NCBI RefSeq assembly: GCF_049800775.1
Contig: NZ_JBNAFR010000006.1
Coordinates: forward strand, 62,001 to 126,000
DNA: 64,000 nt
Direction: 5' to 3'
From: Dinoroseobacter sp049800775
Lineage (GTDB): Bacteria > Pseudomonadota > Alphaproteobacteria > Rhodobacterales > Rhodobacteraceae
Each line of letters starts with the position of its first letter. The stretch's first letter is position 1. A program made the translations under genes and the position numbers. Of the stretch, positions 7,456 to 14,164 are shown one piece after another. The notes under the pieces were generated by a model, which saw nothing but the letters and a program-made list of their open reading frames with translations, did not search any database and was not told the origin of the DNA.

Positions 7456-8408
7456 AACATCCGGTCGATGATTTCGGTGAGGTAGGCGGCGTCTACCCGG
7501 TTCGGGTCTTTGTCCTTCACTCGCTGGATGACTTGGGCGAAGTACGCCGCGTCAACGCCTGTGAGCTGTTCTTCAAGGACGGCGGGGTTCTTGAGGTCGA
7601 GATCGGAAAGCTGCATGGACATTTTGAGATACTGGCCAGCATTTATGCGCCAGCCGCGCTCTATGAACTTGCGGGTCCGGATGACCGAGCAGAGCGGGTA
7701 TAGAGACCCAGAGTAGGCCAGTGTTTTGCTGAGAAGGGCCTCAAGGGCTTCTGGCCGCAGGGTCAGCTTGCCCGTTGACGCCTCCCAGTAGTTCTTGCAG
7801 TGGTCGAAATCATAGTTCTCATGGATTTCATCCGGGTCTCCGAAGAACCGAACTACAATCTGCACCTTGCCCTTTAGACTGATGGCGTTGGAGCTGATGA
7901 ACGAGGGTTCATAGGGTGTTCCCTCCGCCAGTTCCTCTTTAATCGGCTCCACGATATCAGCGACCTCGCTGAGAGGGTCGAATGCCTCGGAGACATAATC
8001 GCCCGCTTCGTGGTCGGGTCGGCTCTCAAAGTATTTATAGTCGCTTTCGGCATCAGCGGAAGCCACGCCAGCAGACTGCACCACAAGGCGAACGCGGTCC
8101 TTCCCTCGGGTGTCTTTGAGGTCCTCCACGAAGACGTCGTAAGGGACACCGCCCTGCGCCGACTTGATGGCTTTGAAGCGCTCGCAGTAGTATTCGGCGA
8201 GCTTGCGAACTGTCTCCTTCTTGCGCAGATAGACGTCGAAATCGTTGACGGTCTCGCCCAGAAGCATGGAGGCGATGCAGCCGCCTGTTACCACAACCTC
8301 CTTTGCGCAGTCTTTGCGCAGGCTTTCGTCCTCAATTGACGCCAGCCACTCGTCCACCTTCTTGCGGAGGATCGCCTTGATGGTCTTGGCTTTCAATCCG
8401 TGGTTCAT
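7452..8408 (-). CDS. Nucleotidyltransferase-fold protein
   Basis: Starting at the coupled ATG at 8408, the product is 318 residues. VVTGGCIASMLLGETVNDFDVYL (about residues 36 to 58) is the signature of the DNA polymerase beta-type nucleotidyltransferase fold: a GG helix turn followed by a D-x-D pair. The second half includes FDHCKNYWEASTGKL and YLKMSMQLSDLDL and looks like a substrate-binding helical region. Related phage genes exist but I know no assigned role. It could add nucleotides to RNA or modify a protein. A longer frame to 8552 ignores the coupled start. Confidence 0.7.
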   Translation of the reverse strand: MNHGLKAKTIKAILRKKVDEWLASIEDESLRKDCAKEVVVTGGCIASMLLGETVNDFDVYLRKKETVRKLAEYYCERFKAIKSAQGGVPYDVFVEDLKDTRGKDRVRLVVQSAGVASADAESDYKYFESRPDHEAGDYVSEAFDPLSEVADIVEPIKEELAEGTPYEPSFISSNAISLKGKVQIVVRFFGDPDEIHENYDFDHCKNYWEASTGKLTLRPEALEALLSKTLAYSGSLYPLCSVIRTRKFIERGWRINAGQYLKMSMQLSDLDLKNPAVLEEQLTGVDAAYFAQVIQRVKDKDPNRVDAAYLTEIIDRMF

Positions 8409-8599
8409 GACTGGCCCTCCAAGGCTCGAATGAGGTTCGTGTAATGCGCAATGCGCGCGCGGAGTGATGTGTATTCGCTGAGGAAGAGCTTGCCGCGCAG
8501 GCGGCTCTGACAGGCCGAGCGCTGGTTGCGGTAATAGCGGGACAAGTCGCAAGCCTCGGGAGACATGGCCGGTGCGATTTCTTGTGTCTGTGCGTTCAT
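8405..8599 (-). CDS. Small protein, unknown
   Basis: A 64-residue protein starting MNAQTQEIAPAMSPEACDL, with a basic helical C-terminal half (RGKLFLSEYTSLRARIAHYTNLIRALEGQ). The ATG at 8599 has GGAG about 9 bases upstream. Its stop overlaps the start of the nucleotidyltransferase-fold gene. No domain recognised. Confidence 0.55.
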   Translation of the reverse strand: MNAQTQEIAPAMSPEACDLSRYYRNQRSACQSRLRGKLFLSEYTSLRARIAHYTNLIRALEGQS

Positions 8600-8688
8600 A
8601 GTCTCTGCTCCGGCTCGGACGCCCTGCGCCAAGGGCTGTTCCGGTGGGGGACGGTGCTAGGGGGATGCCCTAGGCGCGCACCGGGGGA

Positions 8689-8937
8689 TCACTTGATTTC
8701 CTCGAAAAGCTTCTCGCGATGGTGCGCTAGGTCATCGCCCGGCCATTCTTTCTCGATGATTTCCCGTGCCTTTTCGCGGCCGAGTTCTGTCGCCTCAAAG
8801 GCCGAAACGAGCAGCCCCGCATCGATGAGCTTCTGAACGCGCTTGTGGGGCTTATCGAAGTTGCTATGCGAACGCAGTTCGCCCCCGCCGCGCGCGCTAT
8901 GCACCAATTGCCTTTTGTCGATTTCTGTCAGCCTCAT
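8689..8937 (-). CDS. Small winged-helix-like protein
   Basis: An 82-residue protein starting at an ATG with a strong GAGGAG ribosome site. The order of segments (VHSARGGGELRSHSNFDKPHKRVQKLIDAGLLVSAFEATELGREKAREIIEKE) looks like a winged-helix unit: recognition helix, the phrase LIDAGLL, a wing, then a TELG helix. It may bind DNA as an early regulator. The longer frame to 9021 runs into the next gene and is not needed. Confidence 0.55.
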   Translation of the reverse strand: MRLTEIDKRQLVHSARGGGELRSHSNFDKPHKRVQKLIDAGLLVSAFEATELGREKAREIIEKEWPGDDLAHHREKLFEEIK

Positions 8938-8947
8938 CGTTCTCTCC

Positions 8948-9301
8948 TCACTCAGCAGCCACGGCGGATGCGTGGTATTCGTTGAGGGTAATGTCGGTGA
9001 GGCGGGCCACGTCCAAACCAAGCTCGGTCAGGTTCGCGTTGTCATAAAAGACGTCGCCCACCAAGCAGCCGATCAGATCAATCTCGGTGTCATGGGCCGC
9101 GTCGAAGCAGGCGAAGCATTCCTCGCCGCGCTCGTTCTCCGGGTCCATGATCTCGGCCCACGGTTCGGACCAGTCGCTGCAATAGTCGAAGCCGCGCGCA
9201 TTACCGTAGAGGTATTCAACAACCGCGCCGCCTTCGCTGGGGGCGATCTTGACCGTCACCGGCTCACCGTGGCGGAGGTCTGTTATGTGGCGCTGGTTCA
9301 T
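8948..9301 (-). CDS. Acidic early protein, unknown
   Basis: A 117-residue very acidic protein (MNQRHITDLRHGEPVTVKI onward) with GFDYCSDWSEPWAEIMDPENERGEE and several Cys. The ATG at 9301 has GAGGTG 6 bases upstream; a GTG 9 bases earlier is a weaker choice. Strong acidity in an early phage protein can mean DNA mimicry, but there is no further support for that. Confidence 0.55.
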   Translation of the reverse strand: MNQRHITDLRHGEPVTVKIAPSEGGAVVEYLYGNARGFDYCSDWSEPWAEIMDPENERGEECFACFDAAHDTEIDLIGCLVGDVFYDNANLTELGLDVARLTDITLNEYHASAVAAE

Positions 9302-9328
9302 CGTGTTCACCTCTGTTGCTTGAGGGCG

Positions 9329-9529
9329 TTATCGCTGAGCGATGAATGCGTGATCGGCAGCGCTGGCCGCAATGACCGGCAGAGTGATGGCTGTTCCATT
9401 GTCGCCACCGCAGAATGGGCAGGGCGGGGCGACGAGCGCGCCCATGTGCTGGAATTCGCTGTCAAACCCCGTGCCTCGGCAGTGCGGGCAAATCGTGGGG
9501 CGCAAACTGATGATGGGGGGCGATTGCAT
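9329..9529 (-). CDS. Zinc-ribbon-like small protein, first gene of the leftward operon
   Basis: A 66-residue protein with two CxxC pairs, ICPHCRGTG and PCPFCGG, spaced like a zinc ribbon. The start at 9529 was preferred over an upstream ATG at 9568 because the predicted leftward promoter would begin transcription near 9552, downstream of 9568. It is the first gene after the promoter-operator and likely an early regulator or host-takeover factor. Confidence 0.6.
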   Translation of the reverse strand: MQSPPIISLRPTICPHCRGTGFDSEFQHMGALVAPPCPFCGGDNGTAITLPVIAASAADHAFIAQR

Positions 9530-9558
9530 TGTGGTCTCTATCCGTTGTTGATAGAGGC

Positions 9559-9587
9559 ACTGTCTCATATTGCGACATGACAGTCAA
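9559..9587 (-). promoter_or_regulatory. Leftward early promoter pL with operator O1 (9561-9577)
   Basis: On the minus strand TTGACT (9587-9582) is followed after 17 bases by GACAGT (9564-9559). The operator TGTCTCATATTGCGACA at 9561-9577 covers the spacer and -10 region. It differs at one base from the reverse complement of the operator at 10143-10159. The layout, -35 then 17 bases then -10 with the operator at the same offset, is the same as at pR, so a shared repressor is very likely. Confidence 0.75.
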
Positions 9588-9594
9588 CAAGTAA

Positions 9595-9611
9595 TGTCAC
9601 AATGTGCGACG
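9595..9611. promoter_or_regulatory. Second left operator O2
   Basis: TGTCACAATGTGCGACG matches the pR operator TGTCGCAATGTGAGACA at 14 of 17 positions. It lies just upstream of the pL -35 box, one third of a turn off a whole number of turns from O1 (34 bases start to start), and could allow cooperative repressor binding. Confidence 0.65.
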
Positions 9612-9679
9612 GCTGGACCTCAGGGGCCTGATTTGTTAATTAAAGATTTTGTGAAACTGGCCCCGTACAGGAGACACAA

Positions 9680-9850
9680 GTGACCTATGAACAGTCGGCA
9701 CAGAGGCTGATCGAGATGTTGCCACTGCTAAGCGAGAGGGATGTGGGAAGGCTGCTACTTCAAGTGCAGCTCATCGCTGATGCTTCTGCGCCAGAGCCTC
9801 CGCCAGATGCACAATCGCAGCACGATCTTCTTCGGAAAGACTGCGCATAA
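9680..9850 (+). CDS. Small ORF convergent with the repressor gene
   Basis: A GTG preceded by AGGAG at 7 bases opens 56 codons (MTYEQSAQRLIEMLPLLSER onward). The first 36 residues form a good amphipathic helix set; the end is Pro and Gln rich and overlaps the 3' end of the repressor gene on the other strand by 80 bases. AT-rich sequence (TTAATTAAAGATTTT) upstream could hold a promoter. It may be a real small protein or an antisense transcript acting on the repressor. Confidence 0.5.
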   Translation: MTYEQSAQRLIEMLPLLSERDVGRLLLQVQLIADASAPEPPPDAQSQHDLLRKDCA

Positions 9851-10064
9851 GGTCCATGATTTGAGCTTCTGGCCCGCCCTCTGAGAATAGTCGCTCAGGC
9901 GCCACCCCAAGCGCTTTGGCTATTGCGTTTAGTCTCAATGTGTTGGCGGGCCTTGTCTCCCTCTCGATCATAGCGAGTTGAGAGCGCGACATGTTCGCGC
10001 GTGCCGCAAGGTCAGCCTGGGTCCAGCCTTTAGCTTCCCGGAGTTCACGAATCCTAAGTGCCAT
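9771..10064 (-). CDS. CI-like XRE-family repressor
   Basis: A 97-residue protein with an XRE-type helix-turn-helix at its N terminus (LRIRELREAKGWTQADLAARANMSRSQLAMIERE) and a short acidic helical tail (DLMRSLSEEDRAAIVHLAEALAQ), without the protease domain of lambda CI. It would bind the 17-bp operators at pL and pR to keep lysogeny. The frame is open much further upstream, but that part overlaps the pR operator; ATG 10064 gives the usual family start, and ATG 10088 is an alternative. Confidence 0.85.
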   Translation of the reverse strand: MALRIRELREAKGWTQADLAARANMSRSQLAMIERETRPANTLRLNAIAKALGVAPERLFSEGGPEAQIMDLMRSLSEEDRAAIVHLAEALAQKHQR

Positions 10065-10132
10065 GGGCACTGAGTAAAACTTTCGCATAGCCAACGCACG
10101 ACCGTAATAGTGACAGGGCGGTTCGTTGCTTG

Positions 10133-10161
10133 TTGACGTGCTTGTCGCAATGTGAGACATT
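10133..10161 (+). promoter_or_regulatory. Rightward early promoter pR with operator O3 (10143-10159)
   Basis: TTGACG (10133-10138), 17 bases, GACATT (10156-10161). The imperfect palindrome TGTCGCAATGTGAGACA (10143-10159) covers the spacer and the -10 box. The start of transcription would be near the ATG at 10170, so the cro-like mRNA may be leaderless, which fits the lack of a ribosome site there. Confidence 0.75.
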
Positions 10162-10169
10162 GCTCCGAC

Positions 10170-10406
10170 ATGAGCACTCTCCACAAACATATCAAGTCCC
10201 AAGGTTGGAACATGACTAACGCGGCGGCGGCGCTTGGTGTGTCGCGCCCGTATCTGTACGGCCTATTGGATGAGACCCGCGAACCCAGCCTAGAGGTTGC
10301 GCAGCGGATCGAGCAGGCAACAGGCGGCGCTGTCCCGGTTTCGGGTTGGCCCAAGTTTAAGAAGGTTCTCAGGGCCGCTTCTCCGCACGGTGAGGCCCCG
10401 CAATGA
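10170..10406 (+). CDS. Cro/YdaS-like regulator
   Basis: A 78-residue DNA-binding protein divergent from the repressor. The helix-turn-helix is GWNMTNAAAALGVSRPYLYGLLDETREPSLEVAQRIEQATGG, resembling YdaS/Cro proteins. ATG 10170 lies 10 bases beyond the operator, with no ribosome site, consistent with leaderless translation; the frame is open further up but into the operator. Expected to oppose the repressor and favour the lytic state. Confidence 0.8.
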   Translation: MSTLHKHIKSQGWNMTNAAAALGVSRPYLYGLLDETREPSLEVAQRIEQATGGAVPVSGWPKFKKVLRAASPHGEAPQ

Positions 10407-10440
10407 GCCCCCTCGCAACCACAGCAAGCGGGGGCCAGTG

Positions 10441-11007
10441 ATGCACAGCCTTGAGCGCGAAATACGCGAGGCCCCAGAGGATCAACGCCTAGAGTACGCC
10501 ATAGAAATCGTGCGGCGGCTGACGTGCGAGGATCAGGCGGCTCTTGCTCATATAGCCAAGAGATACGGCGTCACTCCGCAGGAAAGTCGGCTCATCTGGG
10601 TGCTGGCCTCCAGCGCTCCTGACGTTGCCCCCAAAGAGCGTATTTACACCGCCATCTGCGGCTTGCGCGGCGAGGTCGAAGAAAAGCTGATCGATGTTTT
10701 GGTTAGCAAGGTTCGCAAGAAAACAAGCCTGACGATCGAAAACGTTCGGGGCTTCGGTTACGCTCTGGATCCCGAACAGGCCAAAGAAGTATTGGCGGAT
10801 GCGCCGAAGTGCCCTGAGCTTTTCCCCGGCACTCTCTCGACGCCGTTCCAGCGCAATTTGCCCTGGACCCCCGAGGATGATGCCGACCTGGCCATAATGG
10901 TTTCAACGGGCTCCGAGGTGTGGGCGATGGCCGAGGAGTTTGGCCGGACGCAGCGCGCCGTATTGGTCCGCATAGCTCTGCTACGTGAGCGGGGGGCTTT
11001 GAATTGA
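10441..11007 (+). CDS. Orphan OmpR-type winged-helix protein
   Basis: A 188-residue protein. Residues about 55 to 115 match the C-terminal DNA-binding domain of OmpR-type response regulators: ERIYTAICGLRG, then EEKLIDVLVSKVRKKTSLTIENVRGFGYAL, the usual recognition helix and wing ending in GYAL. There is no receiver domain. A C-terminal part (WTPEDDADLAIMVSTGSEVWAMAEEFGRTQRAVLVRI) looks like a second helix-turn-helix of the SANT/GcrA type. A phage transcription factor of the early right operon is the best guess. Confidence 0.7.
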   Translation: MHSLEREIREAPEDQRLEYAIEIVRRLTCEDQAALAHIAKRYGVTPQESRLIWVLASSAPDVAPKERIYTAICGLRGEVEEKLIDVLVSKVRKKTSLTIENVRGFGYALDPEQAKEVLADAPKCPELFPGTLSTPFQRNLPWTPEDDADLAIMVSTGSEVWAMAEEFGRTQRAVLVRIALLRERGALN

Positions 11008-11276
11008 CCATCATAGCCGCAGACACCCTCGGCACATACCTTGCAGTAGCCTCAGACGCCTATGTCGGCGGCAAGTTCGTCTCGGACGTGATTGCGCCTG
11101 TCGCGATGTTTGACCCGGCCATCATCATCGGCGGTCTGACCTTCGCTGTGCTGGCGGGCGTGAGCCTGTCGGATGTGGCGGCGTTCGTTGCGCCGGAGCC
11201 TACGGCCATTCCGCTGCCGTGGCCTGGGTTGCTGCTGCTGGGGGCGCTGGCTGCGCTGCGGTGGCGTCGTGGGTAA
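11004..11276 (+). CDS. Small exported protein with a VPLPA-CTERM-like tail
   Basis: A 90-residue protein starting at TTG within the stop of the previous gene. The C terminus reads APEPTAIPLPWP followed by the hydrophobic helix GLLLLGALAAL and RWRRG. A Pro-rich motif, a short membrane helix and a basic end is the layout of PEP-CTERM/VPLPA-CTERM sorting signals, which exosortase or rhombosortase systems process. The N-terminal half is hydrophobic (IAPVAMFDPAIIIGGLTFAVLAGVSL). No partner enzyme lies in the window. Confidence 0.5.
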   Translation: MTIIAADTLGTYLAVASDAYVGGKFVSDVIAPVAMFDPAIIIGGLTFAVLAGVSLSDVAAFVAPEPTAIPLPWPGLLLLGALAALRWRRG

Positions 11277-11805
11277 GCGCTCTGATTTTCCCCGTCGAAA
11301 GCACGACACCTACGACACACCGCGCGAGGCGGTGGAGCCTCTCAGGGGCCACCTGCCGCGCCGCGCGCCTTATTGGGAGCCTTGCGCCGGAAGTGGCGCG
11401 CTCATCAGAGCGCTTTCCTTTGGCAACTGCGTTGCTTGCTCTGACATCGAGCCGCGCGGCCTTGATGGCTGGATGCAGCGGGCGGATGCGCTTTCGGTCG
11501 GGCAGAAAAGCGTTGCGATGGCAGAAGCTGATTACATCATCACAAACCCGCCGTGGACTCGGCAAATCCTGCATCCGATGATCGACCATTTCGCGCATCT
11601 GCGGCCCACTTGGCTGCTGTTTGACGCGGATTGGATGCACACCAAGCAAGCCGCGCCGTACCTCAAGATGTGCCGCAAGATCGTCTCGGTTGGCCGCGTC
11701 TCATGGATGCAGAACGGCCAGACCGGCAAGGACAACTGCGCTTGGTATCTATTCGATGCCTACGACACCGGACCTGCCCGCTTTTTCGGGAGGGCCGCCC
11801 AATGA
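11269..11805 (+). CDS. Adenine-specific DNA methyltransferase-like protein
   Basis: Starting at GTG 11269 (overlapping the previous stop) the product is 178 residues. YWEPCAGSGALIRAL is a SAM-binding motif I, and DYIITNPPWTR is the NPPW catalytic motif of amino-methyltransferases. The rest (FAHLRPTWLLFDADWMHTKQAAPYL, NCAWYLFD) resembles small phage N6-adenine methyltransferases. No separate target-recognition domain is seen. It could protect phage DNA from host restriction or mark it for regulation. Confidence 0.75.
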   Translation: MGKRSDFPRRKHDTYDTPREAVEPLRGHLPRRAPYWEPCAGSGALIRALSFGNCVACSDIEPRGLDGWMQRADALSVGQKSVAMAEADYIITNPPWTRQILHPMIDHFAHLRPTWLLFDADWMHTKQAAPYLKMCRKIVSVGRVSWMQNGQTGKDNCAWYLFDAYDTGPARFFGRAAQ

Positions 11806-12116
11806 CCACCACTCACAAGAACCGCGCTTCGGCGTGCAGGGCGACGGCTATCGGCGAGGAAAGGGCGGGTTTTCCTGGTAGTTCGCCTGCCCAAGTACCG
11901 CCTCTGGCCGACATCACCTCTGACCGGGGGCAGGGTGCCCGATCCCCCCGGACCCATTCCGAATACGCCGCAGGAACCGCCCCACGGGCCTCCGGCGCAT
12001 CCCCTCGCGCAAAGGCGCGGGGGGTAACTGTTCCCGGCACGGCGGGTAATCCGTGCACTCCTCCCCTGAACTTCCCCGGGCGTTGCATGGCGTCCGGGGC
12101 TTTTTGAGAGGCGAGC
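11806..12116. other. Gap of about 310 bases before the replication block
   Basis: No convincing gene. One plus-strand frame is open through it (ATG 11802 to stop 12107), but its product is low in complexity and its last codons run through the terminator stem, so I do not count it. The gap holds several GC-rich inverted segments and ends in the terminator at 12074-12105. Confidence 0.5.
12074..12105 (+). terminator. Rho-independent terminator
   Basis: A 9-bp stem (CCCCGGGCG paired with CGTCCGGGG, one G-U pair) with an 8-base loop, then CTTTTT. It lies between the early regulatory genes and the replication genes, so early transcripts would stop here unless antiterminated. Confidence 0.75.
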
Positions 12117-12278
12117 ATGACCCTACGCGAATTCGCAGCAATCCAAGAGAAGCGCAAGCGGGCCATAGAAGCCCATCGGAAGGCACTGACCTTCAAGGAC
12201 ACCCAACGCCAGAACAGAACCGCCCAGAGGCCACGAGAGGCCACCACAGAGGCCCTTAGGGCGGAGGTGGGGAAGTGA
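12117..12278 (+). CDS. Small basic protein, unknown
   Basis: A 53-residue highly basic helical protein (LREFAAIQEKRKRAIEAHRKAL at the front). The ATG has GAGAGG at 6 bases. It is the first gene after the terminator and overlaps the next start (GTGA). Likely nucleic-acid binding by charge alone; no family recognised. Confidence 0.6.
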   Translation: MTLREFAAIQEKRKRAIEAHRKALTFKDTQRQNRTAQRPREATTEALRAEVGK

Positions 12279-12475
12279 GGCAAGCTATCTACACCCGCGC
12301 CGAGAACCTTCCTATTGGCTCGCAAGAGTGGCGCGATCTCGTGGAGAATCGGTTGCTGGAGGGCTACGGGGTCGAGGACATTGCCTTGTGGCTGGATACG
12401 CCGCTGCGAGCCGTTCGCTCTCACGTCGCCACCCTGCGCGCTTCGGGCGCGCTGCAAAAGTGGTGGCGCAAATGA
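12275..12475 (+). CDS. Small helix-turn-helix protein
   Basis: A 66-residue protein with GTG start. LLEGYGVEDIALWLDTPLRAVRSHVATLRASGAL has the spacing of a helix-turn-helix that reads DNA (GYGVEDIAL, turn, RAVRSHVATL). It precedes the nuclease gene and overlaps it by 4 bases. Probably a small regulator or replication accessory. Confidence 0.55.
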   Translation: MRQAIYTRAENLPIGSQEWRDLVENRLLEGYGVEDIALWLDTPLRAVRSHVATLRASGALQKWWRK

Positions 12476-12894
12476 CCGGGGCGAACTCACGCCGCAAGGG
12501 CGCTGCATTTGAGCGCGATGTCGCCAAGCTACTGTTTCTCGAAACCGGGATCGAGTTCAAGCGAGACCTTGACCAGACCCGAGAGGAAGCGCGCGGCGAT
12601 CTGATCACGGAATGCCAAGACTGGCCGTTCCTGATCGAGTGCAAGAACTGGGCCGCTGCCAAGACCTTCCGTTCTGAATGGGCTGTCCAAGCACACGAGG
12701 CCGCAGAGAAAGCCGGGAAGTTCCCCTGCGTTGTCTACAAGGCGAACCGTGGCGAGGTCCGTGTGCGCGTGTGGTTCGACGCCATAGCTGCGACCTTCGG
12801 CGGTCACGCGATCACTCACCAGCACGCAGAAGTTAGCCTTCAAGGGCTCGCCTATCTCGCACGGGAAATGATGGCAGAGGGGGTGAGCAAGTGA
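12472..12894 (+). CDS. PD-(D/E)XK nuclease, resolvase-like
   Basis: A 140-residue protein. The motif GDLITECQDWPFLIECKNW gives the Asp and the ECK pair of the PD-(D/E)XK fold, and the front RRKGAAFERDVAKLLFLETG supplies the first helix with its Glu. Small phage enzymes of this type resolve Holliday junctions or trim replication intermediates. Chosen start ATG 12472 couples to the previous stop. Confidence 0.75.
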   Translation: MTGANSRRKGAAFERDVAKLLFLETGIEFKRDLDQTREEARGDLITECQDWPFLIECKNWAAAKTFRSEWAVQAHEAAEKAGKFPCVVYKANRGEVRVRVWFDAIAATFGGHAITHQHAEVSLQGLAYLAREMMAEGVSK

Positions 12895-13439
12895 GCGAGG
12901 GTTATGTTTACGCGCTGACCAACTCTGCGATGCCCGGGCTGATCAAGATTGGCAAGACCACTCGCGATCCGCACGACAGGGCAAGGGAGATAAGCAGCGG
13001 CACCGGCGTTCCTGCACCGTTTGAGGTCCATTGCGCCGTCTTCTGCCCAAATTGCCACGCGGCTGAGCGCGAGGCTCACCGCGTCTTAGCCGACCTTCGC
13101 CTGAATGATGACCGGGAGTTCTTCCGGTGCGAGATGCACGAAACTGAGCATGTCGAGAAACTTTTGGGCGACATCCAGAGAGAGCAAGTTGAGGGGTGGC
13201 TGGAGGCATTTATCCCAGATCAGATTATCGTCCCTGAGACTGACTTCTTTGACGTAGCGCTGCTGGCTGATGCAGCTGCGGCCTACGACATGCACACATA
13301 CGCCCTGAAGGACGCTCTGGCGTACCTGACGCCAGAGGACATGAAGGGAGCCGTTGAACGCTATCAGGCGCACGTGGAAGCCCGGAAGGCAGCACGAGAG
13401 AGCGGCGAAGAAATGCCGCCCCTGAGGCTTGTCAGATGA
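12891..13439 (+). CDS. GIY-YIG-like (T5orf172/MUG113) protein
   Basis: A 182-residue protein with GTG start. The N terminus GYVYALTNSAMPGLIKIGKTTRDPHDRAREISSGTGVPAPFEV has the GIY-YIG pattern of the T5orf172 group: VYALTN, KIGKT, then Arg in the following helix. The C-terminal half is helical with VERYQAHVEARKAARESGEE. It may be a nuclease that targets host or competing phage DNA. Confidence 0.75.
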   Translation: MSEGYVYALTNSAMPGLIKIGKTTRDPHDRAREISSGTGVPAPFEVHCAVFCPNCHAAEREAHRVLADLRLNDDREFFRCEMHETEHVEKLLGDIQREQVEGWLEAFIPDQIIVPETDFFDVALLADAAAAYDMHTYALKDALAYLTPEDMKGAVERYQAHVEARKAARESGEEMPPLRLVR

Positions 13440-14164
13440 GCGGGTGGTTCGCCATGCGGCGGGGCATTCACGAGCACCCGCTTTTCAAAAAGCGTCCTGA
13501 CAGGCTGTTTGTCTGGTCTTGGATGCTGGCCACGGCTGCGTGGAAGCCCTACCGGATGGACGCTGGCGGATCGGTCATCACGGTGGAGCGGGGGCAGCTT
13601 TGCGTCACCCAAAGACAGATTGAGGAAGCGACCGGAGTGGGCCGACAGGCGATCCGCAGGCTCTTGGATGACCTTGAAGCCGAAACAGCGATTGAACGAA
13701 AACCGGCCACTGAAAAAACCAAAGGAAAAACCCTGATAACCATCTGCAATTACGGCAAATATCAGGATGCCGCCCCAAGGAAAAACCCAGACGAAAACCC
13801 AACAGCAACCCAACAGCAACCCATAAATAAACAAGATAACAATTATTCCGTTCCTTCGGAACGGGGCGAGACGCCCCCGCCGACGCCAGTTTCCGTGGCC
13901 ACGACTGCGATGTGGTCAGCGGGCAAGGCTTACCTCGCGAGCAAGGGGGTCAGAGATCCGGGCAGCATGATCGGAAAATGGATGCGCGACACTGGCAACG
14001 ACACCATCGCGATCCTCAATGCTCTCGACGCGGCCCACAAGATCGGCACCGAGGAGCCGGTTTCGTACATCACCAAAGTTCTCAACGGAGGCACCAATGC
14101 CCAACCTTCCAAGCAAGACCAGCGAATGCATGCCTTCATCTCAGGCGCGCGCGGTTCATCGTGA
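13436..14164 (+). CDS. Phage replication protein
   Basis: A 242-residue protein. The N-terminal part (GWFAMRRGIHEHPLFKKRPDRLFVWSWML, then VERGQLCVTQRQIEEATGVGRQAIRRLLDDLEAE) is the winged-helix domain of phage replisome-organiser proteins; the final part (DTGNDTIAILNALDAAHKIGTEEPVSYITKVL) resembles a DnaD/DnaT-type helical domain. A Gln- and Asn-rich linker separates them. It probably opens the phage origin and helps load the host helicase. Confidence 0.8.
   Translation: MSGWFAMRRGIHEHPLFKKRPDRLFVWSWMLATAAWKPYRMDAGGSVITVERGQLCVTQRQIEEATGVGRQAIRRLLDDLEAETAIERKPATEKTKGKTLITICNYGKYQDAAPRKNPDENPTATQQQPINKQDNNYSVPSERGETPPPTPVSVATTAMWSAGKAYLASKGVRDPGSMIGKWMRDTGNDTIAILNALDAAHKIGTEEPVSYITKVLNGGTNAQPSKQDQRMHAFISGARGSS

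Noticed and set aside
10065..10202. N-terminal extension of the repressor frame to 10202
   Set aside because: It would cover the pR operator and promoter and adds residues not typical of XRE repressors.
11631..12107. Plus-strand open frame through the gap before the replication genes
   Set aside because: It overlaps the methyltransferase gene in another frame, has low-complexity composition, and ends inside the terminator.
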